The position numbers were made by a program, and so were the translations under genes. From Campylobacterales bacterium (lineage in GTDB: Bacteria; Campylobacterota; Campylobacteria; Campylobacterales; Sulfurimonadaceae), in the NCBI GenBank assembly GCA_026390115.1, contig JAPLGO010000023.1, positions 235,100 through 299,099 of the forward strand: a stretch of 64,000 nucleotides of DNA. The letters run 5' to 3'. Within the stretch, counting starts at the first letter, position 1, and each line of letters opens with the position of its first letter. The notes beneath the pieces are model-generated. The model made no database searches, was not told the origin of the DNA, and was given only the letters and a program-made list of their open reading frames with translations. Of this stretch, positions 29,451 through 40,844 are shown one piece after another.

Positions 29451-30652
29451 AAAACTCAATTGTTCCCTATTTAGTAAAGCGATTTTTAAGATTTGACAAT
29501 GAGCAGCCGTTTATATTTTTATCTGCACTTCTTGCATTTTTAGGAATATCACTTGGTGTAACCGTGCTTTTAATAGCTATGGCGCTCATGAATGGCTTTG
29601 ATAAAGAGTTTAAAAAGAAACTCACTATTATGAACTACCCTCTTACTATCATCCCTAAATTTTATGGATCTGTTAATGAGGAGTTACTTTTAGATTTAAA
29701 ATTAAAATTTCCAGAGCTCTCTTTTAGCCCCTATGTTCAATCGGCTGTTATGGCAAGAAGCGGCAGCAAGTTAGAGGGTGGATATCTATTTGGCGTGAAT
29801 TTTGAAGATGAAGCTAAAGTAAATAGTGTTATAAAAGCGGCTATAAAGAATCCGAGCGAAATCGATAAATTCGATATATTTGTCGGAAAATCACTCAAAG
29901 AGGAGTTTGCTTTAGAGATTAATGATAAATTGATGTATATCTTTACGCATGTTGAACCGGGTGGACTTGCAGTAACGCCGAAAATAAAACGGTTTAATGT
30001 TAAAGGTGTATTTGATTCCGGGTTATCAGCATATGACAAAGCGTATAACTATACGACTCTTGCGTCACTTCAAGCAATTATGCTGATTCCTTCCAACCAG
30101 TATGACGGAATACATATATTTTCCAATAATCCACATGCCGATATAGTAAAAATTAAAGCAGAATTGCCCGTAAGTGTTACCGTAAAAGGGTGGTGGGAAG
30201 ATAATTTAAACTTTTTTGCAGCTCTTGAACTCGAGAAGGCCTCACTTTTTATAGTTTTAATGCTTATCATATTGATAGCTGCTATAAATATAATATCTTC
30301 TCTTTTAATGACTGTTATGAATAGAAGAGGGGAGATTGCACTGCTTCTTTCTCTTGGAACTACACCACTTGAAATCAAGAAAGTATTTTTGTATTTAGGT
30401 ATTGTAATTGGCGTGAGCGGTATTTTAGCGGGAATTGTCTTGGGCATGAGTGGCATGTGGGTACTAAGCACATTTGATATAGTATCTCTGCCAAAAGATG
30501 TCTATCCAACATCAACACTTCCATTAGATTTAAGTCTCAAAGATTTTATACTTATAGTGACTGGTGCTTTTGCAATTGTCATAATGTCGTCCTACTATCC
30601 TGCAAAAAAAGCGAGCGAAGTTGATATTTTAACTGTACTCAGAAATGAATAA
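29447..30652 (+). CDS. Lipoprotein-releasing ABC transporter permease (LolC/LolE family)
   Basis: A 401-residue MacB/FtsX-type permease. It has an N-terminal helix (PFIFLSALLAFLGISLGVTVLLIAMALMNG, positions 20-50), a periplasmic domain of about 200 residues, then three C-terminal helices ending in SSYYPAKKASEVDILTVLRNE. MNGFDKEFKKKL is characteristic of LolC/E. A TTG start overlaps the secA stop. With lolA nearby, it most likely sorts lipoproteins. The single permease suggests a homodimeric LolF-like transporter, which is inference. Confidence 0.85.
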   Translation: MKNSIVPYLVKRFLRFDNEQPFIFLSALLAFLGISLGVTVLLIAMALMNGFDKEFKKKLTIMNYPLTIIPKFYGSVNEELLLDLKLKFPELSFSPYVQSAVMARSGSKLEGGYLFGVNFEDEAKVNSVIKAAIKNPSEIDKFDIFVGKSLKEEFALEINDKLMYIFTHVEPGGLAVTPKIKRFNVKGVFDSGLSAYDKAYNYTTLASLQAIMLIPSNQYDGIHIFSNNPHADIVKIKAELPVSVTVKGWWEDNLNFFAALELEKASLFIVLMLIILIAAINIISSLLMTVMNRRGEIALLLSLGTTPLEIKKVFLYLGIVIGVSGILAGIVLGMSGMWVLSTFDIVSLPKDVYPTSTLPLDLSLKDFILIVTGAFAIVIMSSYYPAKKASEVDILTVLRNE

Positions 30653-30705
30653 ACTTCTTAAGAAACATTTTCGCGCAGAGAAAAGCGATTCTCTTGTTTT
30701 TGTCC

Positions 30706-30732
30706 CACTCAATGGGCTTTGCTCATTGAGTG
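30706..30732. terminator. Hairpin between convergent genes
   Basis: 9-bp arms CACTCAATG / CATTGAGTG around a 9-base loop between the lol permease and the AsmA-like gene; no long T run. Confidence 0.5.
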
Positions 30733-30750
30733 CATATCAGTTAAAAGAAG

Positions 30751-33700
30751 CTACTCTTCTTTCTTCCCTTTAGAACTGTTATCCTCTTCATTATTTATCA
30801 AATTATACGGAAGTAATAGAACCCTTTTTATAATATTTAAGGGTGCTACAACAATATCCCTTGCTACTAGATAATGAACATCCGGATCACTCAAATTGCC
30901 GGTAACACTAAGAGTTGTAGATATTGTGTTTCCATTAAGTAAAATGTAGCCAACAAGAGGAACCTGCGAAACACTGCTTCCTAAATTTGTCTTTAAATTT
31001 AAAAGTAAATCTATGCTGTTACTATTTAAATTAGCTGTTCCTTTACCTAAGATATCAATCTCTTGGGAGTCAAGAAAAATATCGCTAATATCAAAACTGT
31101 TCTCTTTTGCGTGAAAATTCATGTAAGCACGGCTTACATTCAGACCCTTTGTACTATACCCTGGAAGTGAAAAAGTAACTAGAGATGGAACAGTGTTTAC
31201 GAAGGCCAATATATTACTTAAAATCTTGTAGTCCATAACTGTTGTCTCTTTTATATAAAATAGACCATCATATTCTTTAAGCGTGCCATCTATTGAAAAG
31301 TCAAATGAACCGCCTTTAAACTTTGATAAAGCAAATAAATTATTCATAAAAATATCGTCAAACTCTTCTCCATAAATATGTAACTCATCATTTTGGTACT
31401 TAATTACAGCATTTCCTTTGTCATGTTTTAATTGGGCTATCAGTGATTTATTATGATATTGCAGGTATATCTTATCCGATATAACATGTCTGTTTTTGCT
31501 TATAAATAGGTATGAATTTGTTGCATCTAAAATGATATTTTTGCTCTGGGAATCATTTATATCAGATTTTTGCATTTCGGAGTTATTTGCATCTGAACTA
31601 TTAGTATCACTTAAAAAATCAATTAAAGAGTTTACATTTACCCCAACATCTTTAATCTTTACCCTTATCTCTTTGTCAATGTTGATTTTAACAGCACTGT
31701 CGTTTATATTGAGTGATGTTTTTTTTGTTTCATTATTAATCTTTCCGGCTATTACATACTTTTCTATCGGTTCATCTCCATCTACCAGCAGTTTGTAAGG
31801 ATGTTTTATATTCGCCGTAAATTTCATATTTATATCCCCAAAATCGTGATACAAATTGAAATCACCGGTTGTAACATTGTAGTCTTGCAAAATTTTTGAA
31901 TTTTTGGACAATTGTTCTAGCGAGTTTATGGATAAACTCCATTTTTCACTATTTTGCAGAAACTTCATGTCAAATCTTGGAGCAATCACTTTTAAATTTT
32001 CATCGGATTTTGATATATTGATATCTATTTTTTCTTCACTCCAGAAGAGTTCCCCCATCTTTGTATTCTCAATTTTTAAATCCTCTAGCTCAACCGAGCC
32101 TCTGTTTTCTTTAAAATCATAATCACCGACAAGCTTTGAATGTGCGATATCATCAATATCTGCAAGAGAGGAGATTACATGTAGCTTTTCTCCTTTTATA
32201 TCAATCAGAGCATTCTCAAATCCGCATGGCAGACCATTTATAGTAAATTGAATTTTATCATCTATGCCCACTTTAAAATTTTTATCTTCATAGTCAATAT
32301 GAATAGGAGCATTTGAGTGTGATAATTTAATTCCTTTGTATAAAAAGCTAACTAAATCAATCTCCAAATTTACTTTGTTGCTCTTTAACTCCGAGGTGCC
32401 GGATATATAAGCAGCGCCAATATTCTTGGCTACAACCTTCGTGAATGGTATATCGATTATGAGCTTTTCTAAGCTAAAGGGAATATTTAATGTATCAATT
32501 TGAATCAGTTTATCTTGATAAAGCCATGAAGAATTTGCAATCTCTATATTGTCCTGCTGCGGTGCTATAGAGTATGTAATATTTAGGGGCATCTTATTAT
32601 TCAATGAAATATTAAAATCTTTAAAATTTATATCTTTTACATCAAAATATATGTTGCCTTCACCTTTTTGTGCATCATACTTTACATTCACATTTGTACT
32701 TGCTATATCTTTGTAATTTGCAAGCATGTTTTCTATTGAAACATCATAATTATCTAACAAAATATGAGCATCAAATATATCTATTTTAAGTCCTAAATAA
32801 TCAAAATTTGCCTTTTTTGTAAAAAAATCACCCTTTGCTTGCACTTGGATATCGCGCAGACCAACCGTCAGTTTCAAATCAGTTTTTGTTATCCCGCTAT
32901 TTTGCAAAAAAGGAACTTTTATCTTATAGCTGTTAAGAATATTTAGTATCTCTTTGTCGAGTTTTGCATCGAAGAGAAGATAAAGAGTTAGTAACTCCTC
33001 TTTTTGTGTAAAATCTATGTTCAACCAGCTTTTATCTAAAAAATAACCGTATGAGTAGGCTTGTTTAGGGTGGATGTTCAATACTCCTTCTTTAAATTCC
33101 AATTCTGTTGTTTTACTATGAATTGCATCAAGTTTTGGGTTATAAGTATAGGATAAATTATGCCCGATAGCAGATACATAAATATTTTTATATGCCTCTC
33201 CAATGTTGTTAAAATCAAGCCACCCATTCGCAGATTCAATAGTTAAGTAAGACATCTTTATGGCCTCATAAGCCCAATATTTAACATCTTTATGTAGGTT
33301 TAGTAATTTCATTGTGTAGTTAATATCTTTAATATTTTTAAGAGAGTTTACTTTATATAGAAGTCTATCTCTATTTGCAAAAGAGAGCAGGTTTAAAGAG
33401 ATGTCATTATTAATATTTACATTTAACGATGTAACCAGCTCTAGGTTACTGTTATCTAATATGATATTTCCAGAAATCTCTATTTTTCTTTTAAAATCTC
33501 TGAACTCATCTATTTGTACATTGAATAAACCTGACTCAAAATAGAGTGAACTTTTGAGTAGAAAGTCGGGTGAGGAGGCAACTAAAAATCCATTCTCTCC
33601 ATGTTTGTAATTAAATGCACCAGAGATATCATTGAATGCTATCTTATTTACAACCACGCTCTCAAACCAGTAGTTGAAAATGGATAGTTCTTTAAATAAT

Positions 33701-33966
33701 TTATTTATTTTTTCAATGTCTATTTCACTGTTATCACTCTTTGTTTTATAAACTATAATAGTCTCTTCAACAGAAACATTTAACTTTTCATTCCACTTGA
33801 TGTATAATTGCTTGATTTTAATATTTGCAAGAGAGATGTTTTCAACATGGATTCCATTTTGTAAAACAAAAAAAAGCATGGAAAACAGTAAAAATATGAA
33901 AGATAAAAAGCTGACAATAATAAAGTATATATTCGAAATTGCATTGATAATTATTTTGTCGTTCAT
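30751..33966 (-). CDS. Large AsmA-like/YhdP-type membrane protein (DUF3971, AsmA C-terminal)
   Basis: A 1071-residue protein with an N-terminal membrane helix (residues about 10-35) and a very long periplasmic part of repeating beta segments. The C-terminal AsmA-like module includes FKGGSFDFSIDGTLKEYDGL and LGSSVSQVPLVGYILLNGN. Such proteins bridge the periplasm and are linked to phospholipid transport to the outer membrane. The start is supported by AGG six to eight bases upstream. Its first 71 bases overlap the start of the divergent mltG. Confidence 0.8.
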   Translation of the reverse strand: MNDKIIINAISNIYFIIVSFLSFIFLLFSMLFFVLQNGIHVENISLANIKIKQLYIKWNEKLNVSVEETIIVYKTKSDNSEIDIEKINKLFKELSIFNYWFESVVVNKIAFNDISGAFNYKHGENGFLVASSPDFLLKSSLYFESGLFNVQIDEFRDFKRKIEISGNIILDNSNLELVTSLNVNINNDISLNLLSFANRDRLLYKVNSLKNIKDINYTMKLLNLHKDVKYWAYEAIKMSYLTIESANGWLDFNNIGEAYKNIYVSAIGHNLSYTYNPKLDAIHSKTTELEFKEGVLNIHPKQAYSYGYFLDKSWLNIDFTQKEELLTLYLLFDAKLDKEILNILNSYKIKVPFLQNSGITKTDLKLTVGLRDIQVQAKGDFFTKKANFDYLGLKIDIFDAHILLDNYDVSIENMLANYKDIASTNVNVKYDAQKGEGNIYFDVKDINFKDFNISLNNKMPLNITYSIAPQQDNIEIANSSWLYQDKLIQIDTLNIPFSLEKLIIDIPFTKVVAKNIGAAYISGTSELKSNKVNLEIDLVSFLYKGIKLSHSNAPIHIDYEDKNFKVGIDDKIQFTINGLPCGFENALIDIKGEKLHVISSLADIDDIAHSKLVGDYDFKENRGSVELEDLKIENTKMGELFWSEEKIDINISKSDENLKVIAPRFDMKFLQNSEKWSLSINSLEQLSKNSKILQDYNVTTGDFNLYHDFGDINMKFTANIKHPYKLLVDGDEPIEKYVIAGKINNETKKTSLNINDSAVKINIDKEIRVKIKDVGVNVNSLIDFLSDTNSSDANNSEMQKSDINDSQSKNIILDATNSYLFISKNRHVISDKIYLQYHNKSLIAQLKHDKGNAVIKYQNDELHIYGEEFDDIFMNNLFALSKFKGGSFDFSIDGTLKEYDGLFYIKETTVMDYKILSNILAFVNTVPSLVTFSLPGYSTKGLNVSRAYMNFHAKENSFDISDIFLDSQEIDILGKGTANLNSNSIDLLLNLKTNLGSSVSQVPLVGYILLNGNTISTTLSVTGNLSDPDVHYLVARDIVVAPLNIIKRVLLLPYNLINNEEDNSSKGKKEE

Positions 33967-34840
33967 GTATTACCTAAATAAGCCTATAAATACCTCCAAA
34001 GTTATATATATACCTAAAGGTTCAATTAACGAAATTATAACACAAATGCGTAGTGAAAATTACAATGTATGTAAACTAGACTCTCTGCTTTTAAGGATAT
34101 TGGGTTCTCCTCAGAGCGGTTGGATAAATATTTCTCAAACAAAAATTACAAAGGGTGATTTTTTATATAAATTAGTAACTGCCAAAGCAGCTCTTCAAGA
34201 GATAACCCTTATTCCTGGTGAAACAACTTATATATTCTTAAATCAACTCTCAGTTAATCTGCAACTCGATAGAGAGAAATTACAAAGTGAATATGACATA
34301 CATACACCACAGAAAGAGGGTGTTTTTGTTCCAAATACATATAAGATGCCAATAGGAATTACAGAGAAGGAACTTATTAAAATACTGTTAGAAGTTTCAT
34401 TAAGTCAAATGAAAGAGTTCTCTACAAAACTTTTTGGAAGTTATAATGAAACAAAATGGTTTCATTATGTAGCAATTGCTTCTGTAATTCAAAAAGAAGC
34501 AGCCAATATAGAAGAGATGCCACTGGTCAGTTCCGTGATTTACAATAGAATCAGCAAAGGAATGAAGTTACAGATGGATGGAACTCTCAATTATGGGGCA
34601 TTTTCACATATTAAAATTACACCGGAACGGATAAAAGAAGATGAGTCACTTTATAATACATATAAATATGCAGGTGTTCCGTCTATTCCGGTTTGTAATG
34701 TTAGTTTTGACGCTATAAAGGCAGCTGTATTTCCTGCAAAAAGTGACTATCTCTATTTTATGAAATCAAAGAGTGGAACCCACGATTTTACATGTAACTA
34801 TTCTACACATTTAAGCAATATAAAGGGTGCTACTAAATGA
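33896..34840 (+). CDS. mltG: Endolytic murein transglycosylase
   Basis: About 314 residues. The short cytoplasmic start MKDKKLTIIKYIF and one membrane helix precede a LysM-like part and the YceG catalytic domain with IASVIQKEAANIEEMPLVSS (catalytic E in QKEA) and MDGTLNY, ending with FTCNYSTHLSN. It cuts nascent glycan strands. The frame is open upstream to 33797, but that start would overlap the divergent AsmA-like gene by 170 bases; GGAAAA at 33880 supports 33896. The 5' ends still overlap head to head. Confidence 0.85.
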   Translation: MKDKKLTIIKYIFEIALIIILSFMYYLNKPINTSKVIYIPKGSINEIITQMRSENYNVCKLDSLLLRILGSPQSGWINISQTKITKGDFLYKLVTAKAALQEITLIPGETTYIFLNQLSVNLQLDREKLQSEYDIHTPQKEGVFVPNTYKMPIGITEKELIKILLEVSLSQMKEFSTKLFGSYNETKWFHYVAIASVIQKEAANIEEMPLVSSVIYNRISKGMKLQMDGTLNYGAFSHIKITPERIKEDESLYNTYKYAGVPSIPVCNVSFDAIKAAVFPAKSDYLYFMKSKSGTHDFTCNYSTHLSNIKGATK

Positions 34841-34978
34841 AACAAAATAAAAATATAGCTTAATGTTTATATCAGCTTACTAAAGATTTATCCATCTTAG
34901 TGTTATTATGACCGAGTAAATTTTCATGCAATTGAAATAGGCTTGAAAATAAAATATCAACCTTAAAGAGGATACAAG

Positions 34979-37177
34979 ATGTCAAAAATTATTTGGTCTA
35001 AAATTGATGAAGCACCGGCTTTAGCAACATATTCACTTCTCCCGATCGTAAATGCTTTCACGCAGGCTGCAGGTGTAGAAGTTGAAACTAGAGATATCTC
35101 TTTAGCGGGTAGAGTTATTGCGACTTTCCCGGAATTTTTAACAGACGATCAAAAAATCGCAGACGAATTGGCTTACTTAGGTGAAGTTGTGCAACAACCA
35201 GATGGCAATATTATTAAATTGCCAAACATTTCTGCTTCAGTTCCACAACTTAAAGAGTGTATCGCTGAACTTCAATCTCAAGGGTATAAACTGCCTGATT
35301 TTCCAGAAGCTCCAAAAAATGCTGATGAAGAAGCGATTAAAGAGAAGTACTCTACATGTTTGGGTTCTGCAGTAAATCCTGTTCTTCGTGAGGGTAACTC
35401 AGATAGAAGAGCAGCACTTGCCGTTAAAAACTTCGCTAAGAAAAAACCGCATAAATTAAGAGCTTTTTCTGAAAACTCTAAGGCTTATGTTTCACACATG
35501 AATAGCGGCGATTTTTATGCAAATGAGAAATCAGTTATTAAAAAAGGCGACGGCAAAGTAAGAATCGAGCTTAACGGTAAACTTCTTAAAGAGATTAATG
35601 CAGTTGACAAAGAAGTTTTAGACGGTACTTTTATGTCTAAAAAAGCTTTAAGAACTTTCTTGGCTCAAACTATAGAAGAAGCAAAAGCAAAAGATGTTTT
35701 ATGGTCTATCCACCTTAAAGCAACAATGATGAAGGTTTCTGACCCGATTATGTTCGGTCATGCTGTTGAAGTGTTCTTTAAAGATGTATTTGCAAAATAT
35801 GCGGCAGATTTCAAAGCAATAGGTTTTAACTCAAACTTAGGTCTTGGTGATTTATATAAGAAGTTAGAAAAACTGCCTGCTGATAAAAAAGCAGAAATCG
35901 AAAAAGCTATTATGGACACATACGCGACGCAACCAAATATAGCTATGGTTGATTCAGACAAAGGTATTACAAACTTGCATGCTTCTAATGATGTAATTAT
36001 TGATGCTTCTATGCCGGTTGTGGTACGTGACGGCGGCAAAATGTGGAATGCTAAGGGCGAAGTTCAAGAGTGTGTCTCTGTAATTCCTGACAGATGTTAT
36101 GCAACTATGTATAAAGAGTGTGTTGATGACTGTGTGAAAAATGGACAATTTGATGTATCAACAATGGGTTCTGTTTCAAATGTTGGTCTTATGGCACAAA
36201 AAGCTGAAGAGTACGGTTCTCACCCTACAACTTTTGAAATTGCAGAAGATGGTATTGTAAAAGTTCTTGATACAGATGGTTCTACTTTAATGGAATTTAA
36301 TGTTGAAGCGGGTGATATTTGGAGAATGTCAAGATGTAAAGATATTCCAATCAAAGACTGGGTTAGATTGGCGGTTGAAAGAGCAAGATTGACAGGAGAA
36401 CCTGCAGTATTCTGGTTGGATGAAAATCGTGCTCATGATGCAAATATGATTAAAAAAGTTAATGAGTACCTGAAAAATTTTGATACTTCAGGATTGACTA
36501 TAGAAATATTAGCTCCTGAAAAAGCTATGGCTTATAGTCTTAAATTAGTAAGAAAAGGTCAAAATGCTATCTCTGTAACAGGAAATGTTTTAAGAGATTA
36601 CTTAACTGACCTTTTCCCAATTTTAGAGCTTGGAACATCTGCAAAAATGCTTTCAATAGTTCCATTATTAGCTGGTGGCGGCCTATTTGAAACGGGTGCA
36701 GGCGGTTCTGCTCCTAAACATGTTGATCAATTCTTAACTGAGGGTCACCTAAGATGGGATTCACTTGGCGAGTTCTTGGCACTTGCAGAGTCTTTAAGAT
36801 TTATCGCTCAGAAAAATAAATCTAAAGACCTTGAAGTTGTAACTGCTGCACTTGATGTTGCAAACAACGCATACCTTGACAACAACAAAGAACCGTCAAG
36901 AAAAGCGGGCGAGCCAGATAACAAAGCTTCTCATTTCTTTTTAGCTCAATTCTGGGCAGATGCGCTTGCAACTCAGACTGATGATGCGGCATTAGCTGCA
37001 AAATTTGCTCCAGTAGCAAAAGCACTTAAAGAGAATGAAGCTAAAATCATTGAAGAGTTACTTTCTATTGAAGGTAAAGCTCAAGATATCGGTGGATATT
37101 ACCATCCAAATGATGCAAAAGCGGAAGCAGCGATGAGACCGTCGGCTACTTTAAACGCTATTATCGACTCTATATAA
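34979..37177 (+). CDS. icd: NADP-dependent isocitrate dehydrogenase, monomeric type
   Basis: A 732-residue monomeric IDH (family usual 735-745): [22 protein letters not shown] at the start and [17 protein letters not shown] near the end are family blocks, as are [17 protein letters not shown] and [24 protein letters not shown]. It interconverts isocitrate and 2-oxoglutarate plus CO2. AGAGG lies just upstream. Followed by a strong terminator, then the mdh-oor cluster. Confidence 0.95.
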   Translation: MSKIIWSKIDEAPALATYSLLPIVNAFTQAAGVEVETRDISLAGRVIATFPEFLTDDQKIADELAYLGEVVQQPDGNIIKLPNISASVPQLKECIAELQSQGYKLPDFPEAPKNADEEAIKEKYSTCLGSAVNPVLREGNSDRRAALAVKNFAKKKPHKLRAFSENSKAYVSHMNSGDFYANEKSVIKKGDGKVRIELNGKLLKEINAVDKEVLDGTFMSKKALRTFLAQTIEEAKAKDVLWSIHLKATMMKVSDPIMFGHAVEVFFKDVFAKYAADFKAIGFNSNLGLGDLYKKLEKLPADKKAEIEKAIMDTYATQPNIAMVDSDKGITNLHASNDVIIDASMPVVVRDGGKMWNAKGEVQECVSVIPDRCYATMYKECVDDCVKNGQFDVSTMGSVSNVGLMAQKAEEYGSHPTTFEIAEDGIVKVLDTDGSTLMEFNVEAGDIWRMSRCKDIPIKDWVRLAVERARLTGEPAVFWLDENRAHDANMIKKVNEYLKNFDTSGLTIEILAPEKAMAYSLKLVRKGQNAISVTGNVLRDYLTDLFPILELGTSAKMLSIVPLLAGGGLFETGAGGSAPKHVDQFLTEGHLRWDSLGEFLALAESLRFIAQKNKSKDLEVVTAALDVANNAYLDNNKEPSRKAGEPDNKASHFFLAQFWADALATQTDDAALAAKFAPVAKALKENEAKIIEELLSIEGKAQDIGGYYHPNDAKAEAAMRPSATLNAIIDSI

Positions 37178-37184
37178 TTCAAAC

Positions 37185-37217
37185 AAAGAGAGGAGAAATT
37201 CCTCTCTTTTCTTTTTT
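37185..37217 (+). terminator. Rho-independent terminator after icd
   Basis: AAAGAGAGGA / TCCTCTCTTT 10-bp stem with a five-base loop, followed by TCTTTTTTT. Confidence 0.85.
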
Positions 37218-37291
37218 TATATGAAACTAAATTCTGGTTTTATATAAAAGGCGAAAGTCTTTATGGTGATAGTTTATATCAAGGGGTGTAT

Positions 37292-38248
37292 ATGAAGCAA
37301 GGGAAAAGAGTAGGTATTGTAGGCGCTGGAAATGTTGGAGCGACAATAGCTTACTCGTTGGCAATGCTTGGTTCTTGCCATGAAATTATTCTTCGTGACA
37401 ATAAAATAGATGTTGCTCGCGGAAAGGCACTTGACATGTCTCAAGCTGCTTCAGCCGTTAGAAGTCACACGGTTGTAAAAGTTGCAGAATCTATGGAAGA
37501 GCTAGTCAATTGCGATGTCGTAGTCGTAACGGCCGGCAGCCCTAGACTCCCTGGCATGAGTCGTGATGATTTACTTATGATAAATGCAAACATAACAAAA
37601 GAGGTAATTGAGGGCATCGCCAAATATTCTCCGGATGCAATTATTATTATGGTTTCAAATCCATTAGACGCTATGACTTACGTGGCACTCAAAGAGAGCG
37701 GTTTTGAGAGAAGCCGCGTAATTGGCATGGCCGGTATTTTAGATAGCTCAAGAATGGCTGCATTTATACAGGAAAAACTTGGATACGGCGGCGGTCAAAT
37801 CCGTGCTTCGGTTATGGGCGGACATGGTGATGACATGGTTCCTCTTCCAAGATATTCTACAGTTGCGGGTGTTCCTCTTACGGATGTTCTGAGTGAAAAT
37901 GAGATTGCAGAAATAGTCGATAGAACGCGTCACGGAGGGGCAGAGATTGTAGGTCATCTCAAAACAGGTTCGGCCTATTACGCTCCTGCAAAATCAACGG
38001 CAATCATGGTAGAAGCGATTCTAAAAGATACAAAACAGATTCACCCTTGCGCTGTTTATTTAGAAGGTGAATATGGCTTTAGCGGAGTAGTTTCTGGTGT
38101 TCCTGTAATGCTAGGAGCAAACGGAGCAGAGAAGATTATTGAAATTACTCTCAATGCTGCAGAGCAAGAGATGTTTAAGAGCTCATGTGCTTCGGTAGAG
38201 GCACTCATTTTAACGCTCAATAAAAACAATTTTTTTGAAGGAAAATAA
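37292..38248 (+). CDS. mdh: Malate dehydrogenase (LDH-like type)
   Basis: A 318-residue NAD-dependent dehydrogenase. [17 protein letters not shown] is the Rossmann loop, [30 protein letters not shown] holds the conserved NPLD, and [11 protein letters not shown] contains the catalytic H. The residue pattern fits the malate-specific, LDH-like group. AAGGGG sits 5 bases before the ATG at 37292; a GTG two codons earlier would overlap it. One base separates its stop from fumC. Confidence 0.93.
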   Translation: MKQGKRVGIVGAGNVGATIAYSLAMLGSCHEIILRDNKIDVARGKALDMSQAASAVRSHTVVKVAESMEELVNCDVVVVTAGSPRLPGMSRDDLLMINANITKEVIEGIAKYSPDAIIIMVSNPLDAMTYVALKESGFERSRVIGMAGILDSSRMAAFIQEKLGYGGGQIRASVMGGHGDDMVPLPRYSTVAGVPLTDVLSENEIAEIVDRTRHGGAEIVGHLKTGSAYYAPAKSTAIMVEAILKDTKQIHPCAVYLEGEYGFSGVVSGVPVMLGANGAEKIIEITLNAAEQEMFKSSCASVEALILTLNKNNFFEGK

Positions 38249-38249
38249 G

Positions 38250-39641
38250 ATGAAGACAAGAATTGAAAAAGATACTATGGGTCCTATTGAAGTACCCAAT
38301 GATGCTTATTGGGCAGCTCAAACGCAGCGTTCAATAGAGAATTTTGCTATCGGCGAAGAGACTATGCCGTATGAAATCACAAGAGCATTCTCTTTTCTTA
38401 AAAAAGCAGTCGCACTTGTAAATATGGATCTCGGTAAATTGGATGCGAAAAAAGCAGAAGCTATCGCTCAAGCTGCAGATGACATGCTCTCTGGTAAACT
38501 TGATGGAAACTATCCACTTGTTGTATGGCAAACAGGCTCAGGTACGCAGTCAAATATGAATAACAATGAAGTGCTTGCAAACCGTGCAACAGAGATTTTA
38601 GGCGGAGATTTCAGAGTTGAGAAATTAGTTCACCCTAACGATGATGTAAACAAATCACAATCTTCAAATGATACCTATCCGACAGCTCTCCATGTAGCGG
38701 CTGTAATCGCTGTTGAGACGCGCGTGCTACCTGCAATCGCAAAACTTAAAGCTACTTTAATTGATAAATCAGCAAAATTTGAATCTATTGTAAAAATCGG
38801 GCGTACGCACCTGCAAGATGCAACACCGATTACTTTGGGTCAAGAGATTAGCGGTTGGGTAGAAATGCTTAATAAATGCGAAAAAATGGCAAAAGATTCT
38901 TTAGAGCCAGTTCGAGAGTTGGCACTTGGCGGAACTGCCGTTGGAACCGGTTTGAATGCACACCCTGAACTTGGAGAGAGAGTTGCCAAAAAATTATCAG
39001 AATTAACGGGTCACGATTTTATAACTGCTCCAAATAAATTTCATGCACTTACTAGTCATGACGCTTTAGTTTACTCTCATGGCGCACTCAAAGCTCTTGC
39101 AGCTGATATGATGAAGATAGCGAATGATGTAAGATGGTTGGCAAGCGGACCGAGATGTGGAATAGGCGAAATAGAGATTCCTGAAAATGAACCGGGCTCA
39201 TCAATTATGCCTGGAAAAGTAAATCCTACGCAGGCAGAAGCTGTAACTATGGTTACATGTCAAGTGTTTGGGAATGATGTAGCTATTTCTATGGGTGCTT
39301 CACAAGGAAACTTCCAACTCAATGTTTTCAAGCCGGTAATCGCATACAACTTTTTACAGTCATGCAGACTTTTGGCAGATTCAATTGTCTCTTTTAATGA
39401 CCATTGTGCTGTTGGAATTGAGCCTGTTGTTGATAAGATAGATTACTACTTACACAACTCATTAATGCTGGTGACTGCGTTAAATCCGTACATCGGGTAT
39501 GATAATGCGGCTAAAATAGCTAAAACTGCGCATGCAAACAAATCTACACTCAAGGCAACTGCAATTGAGCTTGGTTTATTGACTGCTGAAGAGTTCGATA
39601 AATATGTTATCCCAGAAGATATGATTGCGCCAAAAGCGTAA
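38250..39641 (+). CDS. fumC: Fumarate hydratase class II
   Basis: A 463-residue oxygen-stable fumarase converting fumarate and malate. [36 protein letters not shown], and the signature [13 protein letters not shown] near 320 are visible. The ATG at 38250 is chosen because AAGGA lies seven bases upstream. It directly follows mdh in the same cluster. Confidence 0.95.
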   Translation: MKTRIEKDTMGPIEVPNDAYWAAQTQRSIENFAIGEETMPYEITRAFSFLKKAVALVNMDLGKLDAKKAEAIAQAADDMLSGKLDGNYPLVVWQTGSGTQSNMNNNEVLANRATEILGGDFRVEKLVHPNDDVNKSQSSNDTYPTALHVAAVIAVETRVLPAIAKLKATLIDKSAKFESIVKIGRTHLQDATPITLGQEISGWVEMLNKCEKMAKDSLEPVRELALGGTAVGTGLNAHPELGERVAKKLSELTGHDFITAPNKFHALTSHDALVYSHGALKALAADMMKIANDVRWLASGPRCGIGEIEIPENEPGSSIMPGKVNPTQAEAVTMVTCQVFGNDVAISMGASQGNFQLNVFKPVIAYNFLQSCRLLADSIVSFNDHCAVGIEPVVDKIDYYLHNSLMLVTALNPYIGYDNAAKIAKTAHANKSTLKATAIELGLLTAEEFDKYVIPEDMIAPKA

Positions 39642-39667
39642 TATCCATTTTAAAATAAGGAGAATTA

Positions 39668-40840
39668 ATGAATATACATGAGTATCAGGCAAAACAAATC
39701 TTTGCAAAATATGGTGTTCCGACACCAAGAGGTATTATTGCTAATACACCCGAAGAGGCTGTTGCGAATGCACAAGAGTTAGGCGGAAAAATTTGGGTTG
39801 TTAAAGCACAGATTCATGCAGGCGGAAGAGGTCTTGGTGGTGGTGTTAAACTGGCTCGTTCAATGGATGAAGTGAAACAACTTGCTTCTGAAATTTTAGG
39901 TATGACGTTGGTTACACACCAAACAGGACCAGAAGGTAAACTTGTACAAAAAGTTTATATAGAAGAGGGTGCTGATATTGTTGATGAACTTTACTTAGGT
40001 GTAGTTCTTGACCGTGCTAAAGAGATGCCTGTAATTATGGCTTCTACAGAGGGTGGAATGGACATTGAAACCGTTGCTCATAATACACCCGAAAAAATTA
40101 TAAAAATTGCTGTTGACCCATCTATTGGTTTTCAAGGTTTTCATGGGAGAGAGTTAGTTTTTGGTCTTGGAATTACAGACCCGCAAGAGCAGAATAAACT
40201 TATCAAGTTTGCAAAAGCTCTCTATACACTTTATATGGAAAATGATGCAGAGATGATTGAGATTAACCCTCTGATTAAAACAGGTTCTGGTGACTTCATG
40301 GCACTAGATGGAAAGATGGGTTTTGATGATTCAGCACTAGGACGACATCCTGAAATTGCGGCGATGCGTGATATTTCTGAAGAAGATGCAGACGAGAGAG
40401 AAGCAAGTCAATACGGACTCTCATACATTAGCTTAGATGGTGAAATTGGTTGTATGGTAAATGGTGCCGGTCTTGCGATGGGTACTATGGATACGATTAA
40501 CTACATGGGCGGAACTCCTGCAAACTTCCTAGATGTTGGCGGTAGTGCAAACGCTCAAACTGTTGCAAAGGGTTTTGAGATTATTCTTAAAAATCCTAAA
40601 GTAAAAGCGATTTTTGTAAATATTTTTGGTGGTATCGTTAGATGTGACCGTATTGCGAATGGTATTTTAGAAGCTACAAAACTTGTGGATGTTCATGTCC
40701 CTGTAATCGTTCGTCTTGATGGTACTAATGCTCCAGAGGCAGCAGAAATTCTTAGAAATGCAAACATTCCAAATGTAATTGCAGCAACAGATTTAGCAGA
40801 TGGTGCAGCAAAAGCAGTAGCCGCAGCAAAGGGAGAATAA
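39668..40840 (+). CDS. sucC: Succinyl-CoA synthetase beta subunit
   Basis: 390 residues: an ATP-grasp N-terminal part ([32 protein letters not shown]) and a C-terminal CoA-ligase domain ([28 protein letters not shown]). It couples succinyl-CoA and ATP/GTP; with OorDABC it can work in the reductive direction. sucD follows after 4 bases. Confidence 0.96.
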   Translation: MNIHEYQAKQIFAKYGVPTPRGIIANTPEEAVANAQELGGKIWVVKAQIHAGGRGLGGGVKLARSMDEVKQLASEILGMTLVTHQTGPEGKLVQKVYIEEGADIVDELYLGVVLDRAKEMPVIMASTEGGMDIETVAHNTPEKIIKIAVDPSIGFQGFHGRELVFGLGITDPQEQNKLIKFAKALYTLYMENDAEMIEINPLIKTGSGDFMALDGKMGFDDSALGRHPEIAAMRDISEEDADEREASQYGLSYISLDGEIGCMVNGAGLAMGTMDTINYMGGTPANFLDVGGSANAQTVAKGFEIILKNPKVKAIFVNIFGGIVRCDRIANGILEATKLVDVHVPVIVRLDGTNAPEAAEILRNANIPNVIAATDLADGAAKAVAAAKGE

Positions 40841-40844
40841 TTAT

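Noticed and set aside
33797..33895. Longer N-terminus of mltG
   Set aside because: It would add residues unlike the family and overlap the divergent gene by 170 bases.
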